Assembly (NCBI RefSeq): GCF_004365705.1
Contig: NZ_SOBN01000001.1
Span: 5,628,001 to 5,692,000, forward strand
Direction of reading: 5' to 3'
Source of the DNA: Streptomyces sp. 846.5
GTDB taxonomy: Bacteria; Actinomycetota; Actinomycetes; Streptomycetales; Streptomycetaceae
Length of the DNA stretch: 64,000 nucleotides
A program made the position numbers and the translations under genes. Of this stretch, positions 1-8,058 are shown one piece after another. Each line of letters begins with the position of its first letter. Within the stretch, counting starts at the first letter, position 1. The notes under the pieces were generated by a model, which did no database searches, had not been told where the DNA came from, and saw nothing but the letters and a program-made list of their open reading frames with translations.

Positions 1-3000
1 TCAGTCTTCCTGAGACTGATGTCGTTGAGCTGTCGACAACTAAACCGAAGATGCCACTTCGCCAGGCTGCCTGCATGCTGTTTAATATCACTGCGCCTGA
101 GTATGGATTCGAAGCGATACCGATAGGGCAGCTCCAAGGGAAAAAGTATAGTGAGCTTCTGGAGCGCCTGAAAGAATCGGCTGGTGTATATGGCTCAGTA
201 GCTTGGGTCAGGGCTGAAATGCTCACGCCTCTGCGTCGGTTACTGGCGGAGGCGCTGCTTCATCCGGATTTCCCGATTATCAGGGCGCCTGAAGTTGTGC
301 GAGCAGCTGGGGCGTTCGTTGTTCGGCCGACGCTCGCGGATAACTACGAGGCTGGCGTCCGCGAGCTACTCGCGTCCTCTGCCGCCTACGTGCGCGACAT
401 CCGCATCGATGCCGATCTGCACATAGTGCGCACTTTCGAACCCGATCTGCTTGAAAATCTCAAGGATGCAAGTCATCCGTGGCCGCGGGCCGTCATCGGG
501 GAGGCCGGATCCGGCAAGAGCACACTGCTATGGTCGCTCCACCAGAGCCTGGCCGCTCAGCCAGCTATGGAGCCGGTACTGCTGTCCGCGACGTGGCTAC
601 TGCGCGACCGGAATAACGAACCTGTTGAGAATCTCGCCGGATTGTTTCAGGAGATTGCCGAGGCGGGCAGCACGCCCGTCTTGTTGCTCGATACCACCGA
701 CTTGATGCTCCATGATGAAGAAGCGCGGCAGACGCTATTGCGCCTTCTCGATGCTGTCTATGTGGCTGGCTTTACCGGCTTGTACTCCACCAGACCGCAG
801 GAGGCCGCGCTCCTTTCGCACGAAAAACTCCGCCGTCATGACCTTCAGTCCTACGACGACGCCGAGCTTGATCATGCAGTTGCTGCGTTGGTGGCCCGCT
901 ACTGCTCGGATGCTCCCAATACTGAGGTTGCCACGCGTGTCCGCCGAGCAACCGCCCGTGGCTTGCCGGTCGCCGATGTATGCAGAAGCCCGCTGCTCCT
1001 GCGCATGCTGTTCGACCTCTCTGCGCCTGCCGCTCCTGAACTCAACGACGTAGACGTCACTCGGCTTTTCGACGCCTACTGGCAGCGACGAGTGATTCGC
1101 GACGCCCGCACCGATACCGAGATCAGCCTGCGTGCCCGTGCCGCCGACAATCTGAGCGCTATGGCTGGCCATGCTGCTATCGGGCTGCTCGCGTCAGGCT
1201 TGCCCGAGCTACTCGGCGCCACGCTACGCGAGACGACTGCCGTGGTGGCCGGCTCACCCGGTGACCTTGCATCTGTCGAAGAAGGACTCGCGGTTCTCAT
1301 TGAACGAGGTGTACTCGTCCCCAGTGGCGAGCTGCTTGGCTTCTTCCACCAGACTATGTTCGAGTTTGCTGCCGCCAAGGGGCTGCTCGCTCGATCAAAC
1401 CCGACGACGATCGGCACGCTGGCGACCCGGGCGGTCAGTCGCGGCGGCGACCTGTTTGTCGGCGCTGTTCTCGAGCAGGTGCTGATCCTTGCGGGTGCCA
1501 ACCCGCTTCTACAGATTGCTGTCCAAGACGCCGTCGAAACGTTGGTCACCTCGGATAGCCAGGCGGTGCAGGGGATCGGACTTGTCGCCTGGGCTCACTA
1601 CCCTGCGCTGCTCGACAATGCCACCGACACTCTACGAACCACTGGGACATCGGCTCTTGAACGCGTGACGCGGATCCTCCCCACCATCGCGGCCAAACCG
1701 ACCGGGCAGACCATCAGCCAGCTCATGCTCATCTGGCAGTCCACGAGCGAGCCGCATGTTCGTACTGCGGTGCTCGATGCGTTCGCCCGGCTCGCTTTGC
1801 ATGCACCGCGAGTCGTGGCCGAGGCACTGGACTACCTAGAGCCGCTCCAATCCTTCGCCAGCACTACAGTCACGCACGCGATGCGACGTAGTTTTCTCGG
1901 CCTCCTTCACACGATCTCTTCGGAGGCGCGCCTTCTCGTACGGTCCACGCTCGTTGCCATGCTTATGAGTAGTGATGACAGGGAATCTATCGAGCTGGAC
2001 TACCTGGCCAGTCAATGGTCCTTCATCGGCGATGATCACCTGCTGACCCAGGTCGTCCAGACGCTGGACGCTGAGGGACCGCCGAACCACAGCGTCGCGT
2101 TGGGGCTCGGGAAGGTCATCGCTGCGGAATGGCATCGGGCCGGCACCTGGGACGATGCCGAGGCCTGGGCAGACTTCCTCGCACGCGCCGTCGATCCTGG
2201 CCCCGCCGAACTTACGCTGTGCGGCGAGGCAACGCTCTGCGCCATCGGTGTCTTTGTCGTCGCCACGAATGATGACGACCGTATTCGCGTTGCCATCCTG
2301 ACGTTGCTTGATGCATTGGACCCGCGAGTGCGTGACATCGTCTGTCAGAGCGTACTCCGTGGCATGCTCTCATCCGAATCAGACGCCGCCGCCATTCTTG
2401 AATCTTTGGCCAGATCCTCGCTCGCAAATATTGGGTCTGCTGCACAATATGGCAGGATTGACGATCGGCAACGGCTTCTGCTCGACCTGCTCGCCCAGGC
2501 TAGTCTCCCCGACACGCTTCTCGCCCGACTTCTCCCGCCTCACCTTGAGGCCCAGGACTGGAAGGCTGACCTTCACCTCATTAGAATCGCACCGGCTGCG
2601 GCCGATCACGGACATATAAAGGCCCAGCAATTCATGGAAGAGCTCAGCCGCACCTCGCAGATGATCTCGACAGCTCAGCTCGATGCGCTCTTCTCAACTC
2701 AAGCTGCACACGTGCCTAGAAGTGATGCGACCTTTGAGGCCATCGTTTCCATTGCTACCCGAACCGGGCGGACGGCTGACCTAGTCAAGATCGTAAACTT
2801 GGCTGAGCGACGAAGTAGGCGTCTAAACACGCACAGCCCTACACTTTTGGCCCACGCGCACGAGCTACTGGCAGGCGACGACGAATCCAAGCGCCGAGGT
2901 AGTCAGTTTCTTGCTGAACTCATGGCCCAGATCGACATAGAGATGGCCTGGCCCGAGCTGCGCGCCGTTCTCGATGACGTCGACGACCCACGAGCCCTTG

Positions 3001-3704
3001 CGCAGCTCATCCAGAAACTCTGGCAGCAGACCCCTGCCGGGAATGTCTCTGCCCAACTCGACTATCTCGGCCAGTTTATTTCGGTGCAGCCCAATGCCGA
3101 AAGGCCGGTGACACGCCCAGCTGGCCAGCCTATCGCGATTTCAGTCGCCGTTGCATCGGCTTGGGCCATACTGTATATCCTCGGAACTCGCACTGAAGCT
3201 AACGTCGATGATTGGACTGTGATCCGTACACTCGGGCTCTACGAGGTCGATCAGGATGCGATCTTCGTCGACGACAGAAGGTTTCTGATCGTCTGCGACT
3301 ACCTGGCACGACTCGGTCAAGTGACCCCTCATCAGGCCGGGGAGATCCTAACTAGCTACCTCAAAGCTCTCGCGAGTGGCGAATTCTATGGAAACATCAC
3401 TCCCGCGCCGTGGCGGCGTGAACTTAGCAATGCCGTCCAATACGCTTGCGCCCCGGGTGATCATAGAGTCGTCGAGCATCTCATCGCCCTTTGCCGCAGC
3501 GTTGACGACAGCATCGCCATGGTGATTGCGACTGCCATCGCAGAGCGTCATTATGCAGTCGCTCGGGAGCACCTTCAGAAACTCAGCCATGCCGACATCA
3601 CGGCAAGTCTGCGGAGTTTCCTTTTCGACCTTATACGCACTCACGACCGCAGCTTCGGCACCCGGGCCTTTCCAGAGGTCTTTGCGGCTGCTAAAAATAG
3701 TTGA
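1..3704 (+). CDS. STAND/NACHT-like NTPase with long helical C-terminus, 5'-truncated by window edge
   Basis: The reading frame is open to the left edge of the window. The first ATG (position 51) has no stop upstream and the preceding codons read as plausible protein, so the true N-terminus, perhaps with an effector domain, lies outside. Counting from that ATG, a P-loop GEAGSGKST is at residues 150-158, a Walker B-like PVLLLDTTD at about 209-217, and a sensor-like STRPQE near 246-251. The segment FFHQTMFEFAAAKG resembles the winged-helix end of NACHT/STAND modules (F-H-x-T-F-x-E). Residues from about 480 to 1217 are rich in short amphipathic helices, consistent with HEAT or TPR-like sensing repeats. 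Proteins of this build often act in anti-phage defence; that role is inference. It ends alone on the plus strand, 160 bases before a minus-strand gene. Confidence 0.75.
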   Translation, partial: SLPETDVVELSTTKPKMPLRQAACMLFNITAPEYGFEAIPIGQLQGKKYSELLERLKESAGVYGSVAWVRAEMLTPLRRLLAEALLHPDFPIIRAPEVVRAAGAFVVRPTLADNYEAGVRELLASSAAYVRDIRIDADLHIVRTFEPDLLENLKDASHPWPRAVIGEAGSGKSTLLWSLHQSLAAQPAMEPVLLSATWLLRDRNNEPVENLAGLFQEIAEAGSTPVLLLDTTDLMLHDEEARQTLLRLLDAVYVAGFTGLYSTRPQEAALLSHEKLRRHDLQSYDDAELDHAVAALVARYCSDAPNTEVATRVRRATARGLPVADVCRSPLLLRMLFDLSAPAAPELNDVDVTRLFDAYWQRRVIRDARTDTEISLRARAADNLSAMAGHAAIGLLASGLPELLGATLRETTAVVAGSPGDLASVEEGLAVLIERGVLVPSGELLGFFHQTMFEFAAAKGLLARSNPTTIGTLATRAVSRGGDLFVGAVLEQVLILAGANPLLQIAVQDAVETLVTSDSQAVQGIGLVAWAHYPALLDNATDTLRTTGTSALERVTRILPTIAAKPTGQTISQLMLIWQSTSEPHVRTAVLDAFARLALHAPRVVAEALDYLEPLQSFASTTVTHAMRRSFLGLLHTISSEARLLVRSTLVAMLMSSDDRESIELDYLASQWSFIGDDHLLTQVVQTLDAEGPPNHSVALGLGKVIAAEWHRAGTWDDAEAWADFLARAVDPGPAELTLCGEATLCAIGVFVVATNDDDRIRVAILTLLDALDPRVRDIVCQSVLRGMLSSESDAAAILESLARSSLANIGSAAQYGRIDDRQRLLLDLLAQASLPDTLLARLLPPHLEAQDWKADLHLIRIAPAAADHGHIKAQQFMEELSRTSQMISTAQLDALFSTQAAHVPRSDATFEAIVSIATRTGRTADLVKIVNLAERRSRRLNTHSPTLLAHAHELLAGDDESKRRGSQFLAELMAQIDIEMAWPELRAVLDDVDDPRALAQLIQKLWQQTPAGNVSAQLDYLGQFISVQPNAERPVTRPAGQPIAISVAVASAWAILYILGTRTEANVDDWTVIRTLGLYEVDQDAIFVDDRRFLIVCDYLARLGQVTPHQAGEILTSYLKALASGEFYGNITPAPWRRELSNAVQYACAPGDHRVVEHLIALCRSVDDSIAMVIATAIAERHYAVAREHLQKLSHADITASLRSFLFDLIRTHDRSFGTRAFPEVFAAAKNS

Positions 3705-3759
3705 ATAAAGCTAGAGACCCACACCCGCTTCTGCGTTGTCTAAATTGAGAAATAAAGCA

Positions 3760-3820
3760 GGCGGAAGCCCTACCCTGGACGCCGATCATGATTGACCAGC
3801 ATCCAGGATGGGCTCCCGCC
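3760..3820. terminator. imperfect stem-loop between convergent genes
   Basis: The arms ggcggaagccctaccctgga (3760-3779) and tccaggatgggctcccgcc (3802-3820) pair almost throughout, with a 22-base loop. The hairpin lies between the end of the STAND-like gene and the end of the ribbon-helix-helix gene, which face each other. A bidirectional terminator is the simplest reading. There is no clear T-run, so a remnant of a mobile-element end is also possible. Confidence 0.45.
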
Positions 3821-3862
3821 ATATGCTTCTCCTGAGCTCACGCTCAAAGGTGAAGCGGCGTG

Positions 3863-4201
3863 CTACTCGTCAGAGGTCTTGCCTCGACGGGTAGCGGGGC
3901 GGCCGGCGGGAGCAGACTCCTCAGTCTGGTCCTCCGCTGTGACCTCGGCACCGAAGATCGCGGCGATTGCGTTGCGGCGCGTCTGCGCTTCACGCTCGAT
4001 CTCGGTGCGGATTGCCTCGGCCTTCTGGAGGGTAGCCGGATCGGACTTGGTCTTCTCGATCCAGTGCTCCAGGGCCAGGCGGATCTCCTCGGTGGTGCTG
4101 CGGCCGGTGATCTGGGCGACGACGTCCAGCTGTGCCCGCAGGTCCTCGGTAATGCGTACGGCCAGCGTTCGGAGCTGGCCTCCTACTGGTTGCTCGCTCA
4201 C
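3863..4201 (-). CDS. ribbon-helix-helix-type DNA-binding protein, 112 aa
   Basis: The chosen GTG start (4199-4201) is preceded by GGAGG at 4211-4215 with suitable spacing; a longer reading to 4327 lacks such support and adds a non-conserved-looking tail. The N-terminal half (LRTLAVRITEDLRAQLDVVA followed by TGRSTTEEIRLALEHWIE) has the beta-strand, helix, helix pattern of CopG/Arc-type ribbon-helix-helix repressors. The C-terminus is charged and low-complexity. Such proteins regulate plasmid, toxin-antitoxin or mobile-element genes, but no partner toxin is adjacent. Its target is unknown. Confidence 0.65.
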   Translation of the reverse strand: MSEQPVGGQLRTLAVRITEDLRAQLDVVAQITGRSTTEEIRLALEHWIEKTKSDPATLQKAEAIRTEIEREAQTRRNAIAAIFGAEVTAEDQTEESAPAGRPATRRGKTSDE

Positions 4202-4397
4202 GCGAGCCACCTCCTCGGTGAATTGCGGCCGACAAACCACTACTGGTTTATCTGGTAAGCCGCAGAATGCCGATGAGGTGCCAAAGTTGCACTTTTGTAG
4301 CTTCTTGCTGTTGATGACTATCAACACATTTTATTATGAATTATGCGTTGTGGAAAGTCAACACCTTCTTTGCTCTTGGTCCGTAAATCGAATCTAA

Positions 4398-4760
4398 TCA
4401 GTGATTGCTGGGCAAGAACGTGGGGATACCCTTGATCGGAACCTGAATAAGACCTTGGATACCGCCAATCGGATCCAGGCTCGTGGGTGGCCACCAGATC
4501 CTCGGATGCTGGGCTGGCCAGAGAGGTAGCAGTGCCTTTGCAAGGTCTTCTCCGAGATCGACTTCAAGCTCCATGTTCGGGCTCTCGTATCCGAAGATCT
4601 CAAAGAAAATATTTAGAAGGCGAAACCGTGCGAAGTATGCGGAAATGGCTACCGCTCGCTGGTTGCCTATGGTGGCGTGTGCCTTATGCGGCTGGAAGGC
4701 AAACTCGCCAAGCTGCGTCCCCGAGACGCCTGTGGGTGACCCATGCGGTGCCAATGCCAA
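4398..4760 (-). CDS. hypothetical protein or truncated gene remnant, up to 120 aa
   Basis: A minus-strand frame whose C-terminal 80 residues look protein-like (AYFARFRLLNIFFEIFGYES and LGEDLAKALLPLWPAQHP), while the N-terminal 35 do not. No good ribosome binding site is seen at the first possible start. The protein-like part stops about 100 bases from the inverted repeat at 4774-4886, so this may be the 3' end of a gene cut off by an insertion or deletion. No family is recognised. Confidence 0.25.
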   Translation of the reverse strand: MALAPHGSPTGVSGTQLGEFAFQPHKAHATIGNQRAVAISAYFARFRLLNIFFEIFGYESPNMELEVDLGEDLAKALLPLWPAQHPRIWWPPTSLDPIGGIQGLIQVPIKGIPTFLPSNH

Positions 4761-4773
4761 TGGTGGAGCGAGC

Positions 4774-4886
4774 CCTTTCCAACCTGGCGGTACGGGTGAT
4801 CTTGGTCGTGAACCCGTCTAGGAGCTTCACTGCGTCGTACAGCCCTCCGCCACCAACCCGCCAACCCCACCGCCAGGTTGGAAAGG
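4774..4886. repeat. 113-bp element bounded by perfect 18-bp inverted repeats
   Basis: cctttccaacctggcggt at 4774-4791 is repeated exactly inverted at 4869-4886. The enclosed 77 bases carry no start-to-stop frame. The layout suits a MITE-like remnant or a large RNA hairpin. It sits at the junction between AT-richer sequence and the GC-rich ABC transporter genes. Confidence 0.5.
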
Positions 4887-4893
4887 ACTCCGT

Positions 4894-4915
4894 GTCTCTG
4901 CGGATCCGCAGAGAC
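4894..4915. repeat. perfect 22-bp palindrome
   Basis: gtctctgcgga at 4894-4904 is followed immediately by its reverse complement, 8 bases after the 113-bp inverted-repeat element. It could be an operator for a dimeric regulator, a terminator stem without a loop, or the outer end of the same remnant. It is about 250 bases upstream of the ABC ATPase gene. Confidence 0.45.
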
Positions 4916-5167
4916 CGCTGGATCCTCATTCTTGGTCGATCTCACGGAGCTCGTACTCGTTCCGCCCCCCGCGCAGCTTTGCGGACACACCCCGACGCCG
5001 TAGGGCGTGAGAGGGATCGACTGGCGTTCGGTGTTGAGGGGGTGGTGTTGCCGCCTGTGGGTGTCTGTCTGCCCACTGCCGTCCAGGGGCGAAGCAAGCG
5101 ATCACATCAGCAGGATCCGTCACCGTGGTACACGCAGCGACAACAAGATGACGCTAGTCTGGGGCGC

Positions 5168-5893
5168 GTGCGACTCGACGGTATCGCTCTGCGCTACAGC
5201 CTCCGTGATCCCTGGGTGCTGCGCGGGGTTACCCTGGACGTCCCGATGGGCCGACTGATCCGGGCCCAAGGTGGCAATGGCGGCGGGAAGTCCACGTTGC
5301 TGCGGTTGGTCGCCGGGGTCTGCGCGCCGACCCGCGGCAGCGTGCTGGACCGGCCGGCGCGCCGGGTGTACGTGCCAGAGCGTTTCCCCGCTGCGCTTCC
5401 CTTTACTGCTCAAGACTACCTGTGCCACCTCGGCCGGATCCACGGCCTGCGCGGCGCGGAGCCCGCGCGCCGGGCCGGCCTGTTGCTGGAGCGCTTCGGC
5501 GCGGCCGAATTTGCCCGTACCCCGCTGGCCGAACTGTCTAAGGGGACCTGCCAAAAAGTCGCTGTCGCCCAGGCCCTCCTTGGCGAACCCGAACTGCTAG
5601 TCCTCGACGAAGCCTGGACCGGTCTGGACCAGGACGCCAGAGCCGAACTGGACGCCGCCGTGGACGAACACCTAGGGCAGGGCAGCACGGTCCTGTTCGT
5701 GGACCACGACCCGGCCCGGCTGGACACGCGCCCCACCTTGCGCTGGCAGGTCGGCAACGGTACGGTCACCGCGACCGACCAGGCGACGCCCCCCAGCGTC
5801 CTGCGGATCACCCTGACCGCCGACGCCTCGGTGCTGGCCGAACTGCGAGAAGATACGCGCGTTCGCATCGAACGCACCGAGGCTGTCAGATGA
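5168..5893 (+). CDS. ABC transporter ATP-binding protein, 241 aa
   Basis: Cytoplasmic ATPase of a small export-type ABC system. The GTG at 5168 is chosen because it places the conserved first strand (RLDGIALRY) at the N-terminus; upstream sequence in this frame is low-complexity. Visible motifs are Walker A GGNGGGKST near residue 35-43, a degenerate signature LSKGT where LSGGQ is usual, Walker B LLVLDEAW, and the H-loop in FVDHD. It overlaps the next gene by four bases (ATGA), so the two are translationally coupled and form one transporter. Only a weak ribosome binding site is visible. The substrate cannot be told from sequence. Confidence 0.85.
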   Translation: MRLDGIALRYSLRDPWVLRGVTLDVPMGRLIRAQGGNGGGKSTLLRLVAGVCAPTRGSVLDRPARRVYVPERFPAALPFTAQDYLCHLGRIHGLRGAEPARRAGLLLERFGAAEFARTPLAELSKGTCQKVAVAQALLGEPELLVLDEAWTGLDQDARAELDAAVDEHLGQGSTVLFVDHDPARLDTRPTLRWQVGNGTVTATDQATPPSVLRITLTADASVLAELREDTRVRIERTEAVR

Positions 5894-6582
5894 CCCGAAA
5901 CAGCGACCTGATGAGGTATCAACTCGCGCTGTTGCTCCGCTCCCAGCGCTGGCTCCCACCACTGCTGCTCTTCGCGCTGCTGATCGTCGCCGGGACCTTC
6001 GGCGGTCAGCAGTACGGCGACTCGCTCGGCTGGTGCGCTGCGATGCTGGTGCCCTGCGTCGGCTGGCTCACGCGCACTGTGCTCACCGGCGAACCGGACG
6101 CCGCCCGGGCCTGCGTCGCCGCCGCGAGTGGCCCGCGCCGGGCCCATTTTGCTGCGTTGAGCGCGGCGCTGGTGTTCGGTACTGCGCTGGCCGTGGTCGC
6201 CGGGGTGTTCGAATGGACCACCAGCGGCCCACCGCCCAATATCGCCCACCCGCCGCTCGTGATGATCGCTCGCGACGGTGGTATTGCCATCCTGGTCGGC
6301 CTGCTGGCCGGGGCCGCGCTCGGGGCGCTCTGCGCGCCCCCGGTGCTGAACCGTCCCGCCACCGGGGTGTTGACTCTAGCCGCGGCATCACTGCTGCTTC
6401 TGGTCGCCCCCTACTCTCCCGTCAACATCGCCGTCCGCGACGCCTTCACCTCCAACTCGTCCACCGCCACGACCACCTTCCCGGCACTGTCGCTACTGGG
6501 TGCGGTGACGCTTCTGGTGATCAGTTGGGCGGTAGCCCTGTGCCAGGCTGGGCAGCGGCCCCTCGGTCAGCAGTCGGCTTGA
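5890..6582 (+). CDS. ABC transporter membrane protein, 230 aa
   Basis: Integral membrane partner of the preceding ATPase, coupled through an ATGA overlap. About six hydrophobic segments are visible: near residues 18-35, 45-62, 90-108, 128-150, 158-176 and 200-220. There is no signal peptide or soluble domain. Size and order match two-component exporters of antibiotics or lipids in actinomycetes. The sequence is poorly conserved by nature and gives no hint of substrate. Confidence 0.75.
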   Translation: MTRNSDLMRYQLALLLRSQRWLPPLLLFALLIVAGTFGGQQYGDSLGWCAAMLVPCVGWLTRTVLTGEPDAARACVAAASGPRRAHFAALSAALVFGTALAVVAGVFEWTTSGPPPNIAHPPLVMIARDGGIAILVGLLAGAALGALCAPPVLNRPATGVLTLAAASLLLLVAPYSPVNIAVRDAFTSNSSTATTTFPALSLLGAVTLLVISWAVALCQAGQRPLGQQSA

Positions 6583-6821
6583 GTAGTGCTCTGCCCGGTA
6601 CCTCCTGAACTTCATCGAGGCAGATACGCTCTTCATGGAAGGAGCCGCCCACAGGGCCTGCTGGCAAGTCGATGCCGGGAGAAGTTCCAACGCCCATTGA
6701 GCCAGGTTGTCCCAATGAAGATCGGCATGGGCGATCCATTGCGCCTCGCCCATCGGTCGACGGCGTCCCGGCTTGTTCGTGCCTCGAGGAGCGCAACAAT
6801 ACGCGCCTCTGTCTCGTCCAA
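6583..6821 (-). pseudogene. frameshifted remnant of a small conserved actinomycete protein
   Basis: A start at 6821 opens a frame beginning MDETEARIVALLEARTSRD. The continuation that reads as protein jumps frames: HADLHWDNLAQWALELL lies in a second frame, GIDLPAGPVGGSFHEERICL in a third, and FRRYRAEH returns to the second. At least two and probably three frameshifts are therefore needed to rebuild one protein of about 85 residues. I recall similar small hypothetical proteins in streptomycetes but assign no function. It lies between the ABC transporter and lsr2. Confidence 0.45.
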
Positions 6822-6880
6822 GGTTGGGCTGCCTGCTACTAGTCACGGGTCGACCGTGACGCGACCCTGACAAGCACTGT

Positions 6881-7213
6881 TCAGTGAGCGGCCTGGAACT
6901 TCTCAATCACCTCGGCAGGCACCCGGCCACGGGCCGCTACCTCAATGCCCTGGGACTCAGCCCACGCACGCACCTTCGCCGGATCGGGCCGACTGCTGTC
7001 TCGTGTCAGGGCAGCTCGCTTCGCTCCACGCCGAGCGCCACCCTGCTTGCGTCCGGCGTCGGTGTAGGGCGCAAGCGCCTTGCGAAGCTTGTCCGCGTTC
7101 TTGGTACTCAGGTCGATTTCGTAAGACCGACCGTCAAGGGCGAAGGTGATGGTCTCATCAGCCTGCGACCCGTCCAAGTCGTCAGAGAGTTCAACGACTA
7201 CCTTCTGCGCCAT
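6881..7213 (-). CDS. lsr2: Lsr2-family nucleoid-associated protein, 110 aa
   Basis: Lsr2 is a DNA-bridging xenogeneic silencer that coats AT-rich, usually acquired, DNA. The N-terminal dimerisation part (AQKVVVELSDDLDG, FALDGRSYEIDL) and the C-terminal AT-hook-like domain with the R-G-R core at residues 95-97 (AARGRVPAEVIEKF) are both intact, and the length is typical. The ATG at 7213 has GAGG seven bases upstream. It stands next to an AT-richer operon (7.5-11.5 kb) of the type Lsr2 silences, and could be a second, locally acquired copy. That pairing is inference. Confidence 0.93.
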   Translation of the reverse strand: MAQKVVVELSDDLDGSQADETITFALDGRSYEIDLSTKNADKLRKALAPYTDAGRKQGGARRGAKRAALTRDSSRPDPAKVRAWAESQGIEVAARGRVPAEVIEKFQAAH

Positions 7214-7308
7214 GACTGTGCCTCTCTAGGTTGCCCGTGCTGCTATCTGCACGATGCCAGATGACGCCTGTTAGCGCAAAGGATGACTGAGAGACTCAAT
7301 CCATAAAG

Positions 7309-7542
7309 CTAAGCCGACTTTGGCAGCCGCAGGTCAGGATAAGGGGTAACCCGGTAGTCGCGGTCGTCGCCTGGCATCACGGAAGCGGTGGATCCGGCGC
7401 GTTTTGTCCACGACCCCTCACCGCTCTCCTCTGGGCTTGCGGGTTGATCCGTGTCTTCTCGATTTGTTGCCGGCCGAGCCTGTGAGTAGACACCCGTGAT
7501 GGGCTTGGCCGCAAAAGACTCCGGCACTGAAATGTCTTGCAA
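7309..7542 (-). CDS. doubtful small hypothetical protein, 77 aa
   Basis: This frame begins at a TTG 15 bases after the methyltransferase stop and could be the last gene of the operon above it. The sequence is hydrophilic and rich in Pro, Ser, Asp and Arg, with no recognisable domain or membrane segment. No ribosome binding site is evident. Codon usage is neither clearly coding nor clearly random. It may be chance reading of a 3' untranslated region. Confidence 0.22.
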   Translation of the reverse strand: MQDISVPESFAAKPITGVYSQARPATNREDTDQPASPEESGEGSWTKRAGSTASVMPGDDRDYRVTPYPDLRLPKSA

Positions 7543-7557
7543 CTACATCACCGATGT

Positions 7558-8058
7558 CTAACGGGGCGTTGCGACGAAGGTCATTATCGGATTTGCCGGA
7601 TATGATCTTCTCTTGATTGATATGTCGTAATCGGCTGAGTCAAGTTCTGCAGATACATCAAGACCGAGGTGACAGAGACCATGCTTGGCTCTAAATTTGT
7701 TGCGAAGCAATTGCACCCAAGCTAGGGGAAGTAACGGATCGCGGCAGTGCTCAAGCCCCACGTAGACGCCTTCAGGGCTTAATATCCGTTTTACCTCATC
7801 TAGGGCATGCGGGATATCTACCACGCTACAGAGGAGTCGGGAGCCAATCACAATGTCGGCATAAGCAGAGCGGACCGGTAGGGCATCGACCGAGCCCTGA
7901 ACACGCCGAGGTCCGGCAATGAATTTTGCATCAATCGATAAGTATAGGCAGTTGCTGAGGTTTAGCGAAGCCTTGCCGCCACCAATTTCAATAACTACCA
8001 ACCGTGGATCTAGAGGAGGCATCGCATCAAGTAGCATTCCGCGGAAGTCTAGCATCAA
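7558..8058 (-). CDS. class I SAM-dependent methyltransferase-like protein, 166 aa
   Basis: The fold signature is visible: a motif I variant VVIEIGGGKA at residues 21-30, an acidic strand end (SIDAK, 41-45), then GSVDALPVRSAYADIVI (56-71) and the late DEVKRILSPEGVYVGLEH segment typical of Methyltransf_11 enzymes. It is shorter than usual and lacks an N-terminal cap. Its ATG overlaps the stop of the upstream membrane-protein gene (TGATG), so it belongs to the operon descending from 11,490. In this setting a peptide, lipid or isoprenoid product is the likely substrate, possibly a carboxyl methylation; that is inference. Confidence 0.7.
   Translation of the reverse strand: MMLDFRGMLLDAMPPLDPRLVVIEIGGGKASLNLSNCLYLSIDAKFIAGPRRVQGSVDALPVRSAYADIVIGSRLLCSVVDIPHALDEVKRILSPEGVYVGLEHCRDPLLPLAWVQLLRNKFRAKHGLCHLGLDVSAELDSADYDISIKRRSYPANPIMTFVATPR

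Larger units (their letters stand above)
4202..5167. other. long gap holding a doubtful minus-strand frame and two inverted-repeat elements
   Basis: No convincing complete gene is seen across this 966-base stretch. It contains the upstream region of the ribbon-helix-helix gene, an isolated minus-strand frame (4398-4760), an 18-bp inverted repeat bounding 113 bp (4774-4886) and a perfect 22-bp palindrome (4894-4915). Base composition shifts from AT-richer on the left to GC-rich on the right, which suggests a junction between segments of different origin. Confidence 0.5.

Noticed and set aside
4487-5167. N-terminal 227-codon extension of the ABC ATPase
   Set aside because: The sequence is low-complexity, crosses the inverted-repeat element, and the ABC domain begins properly at 5168.
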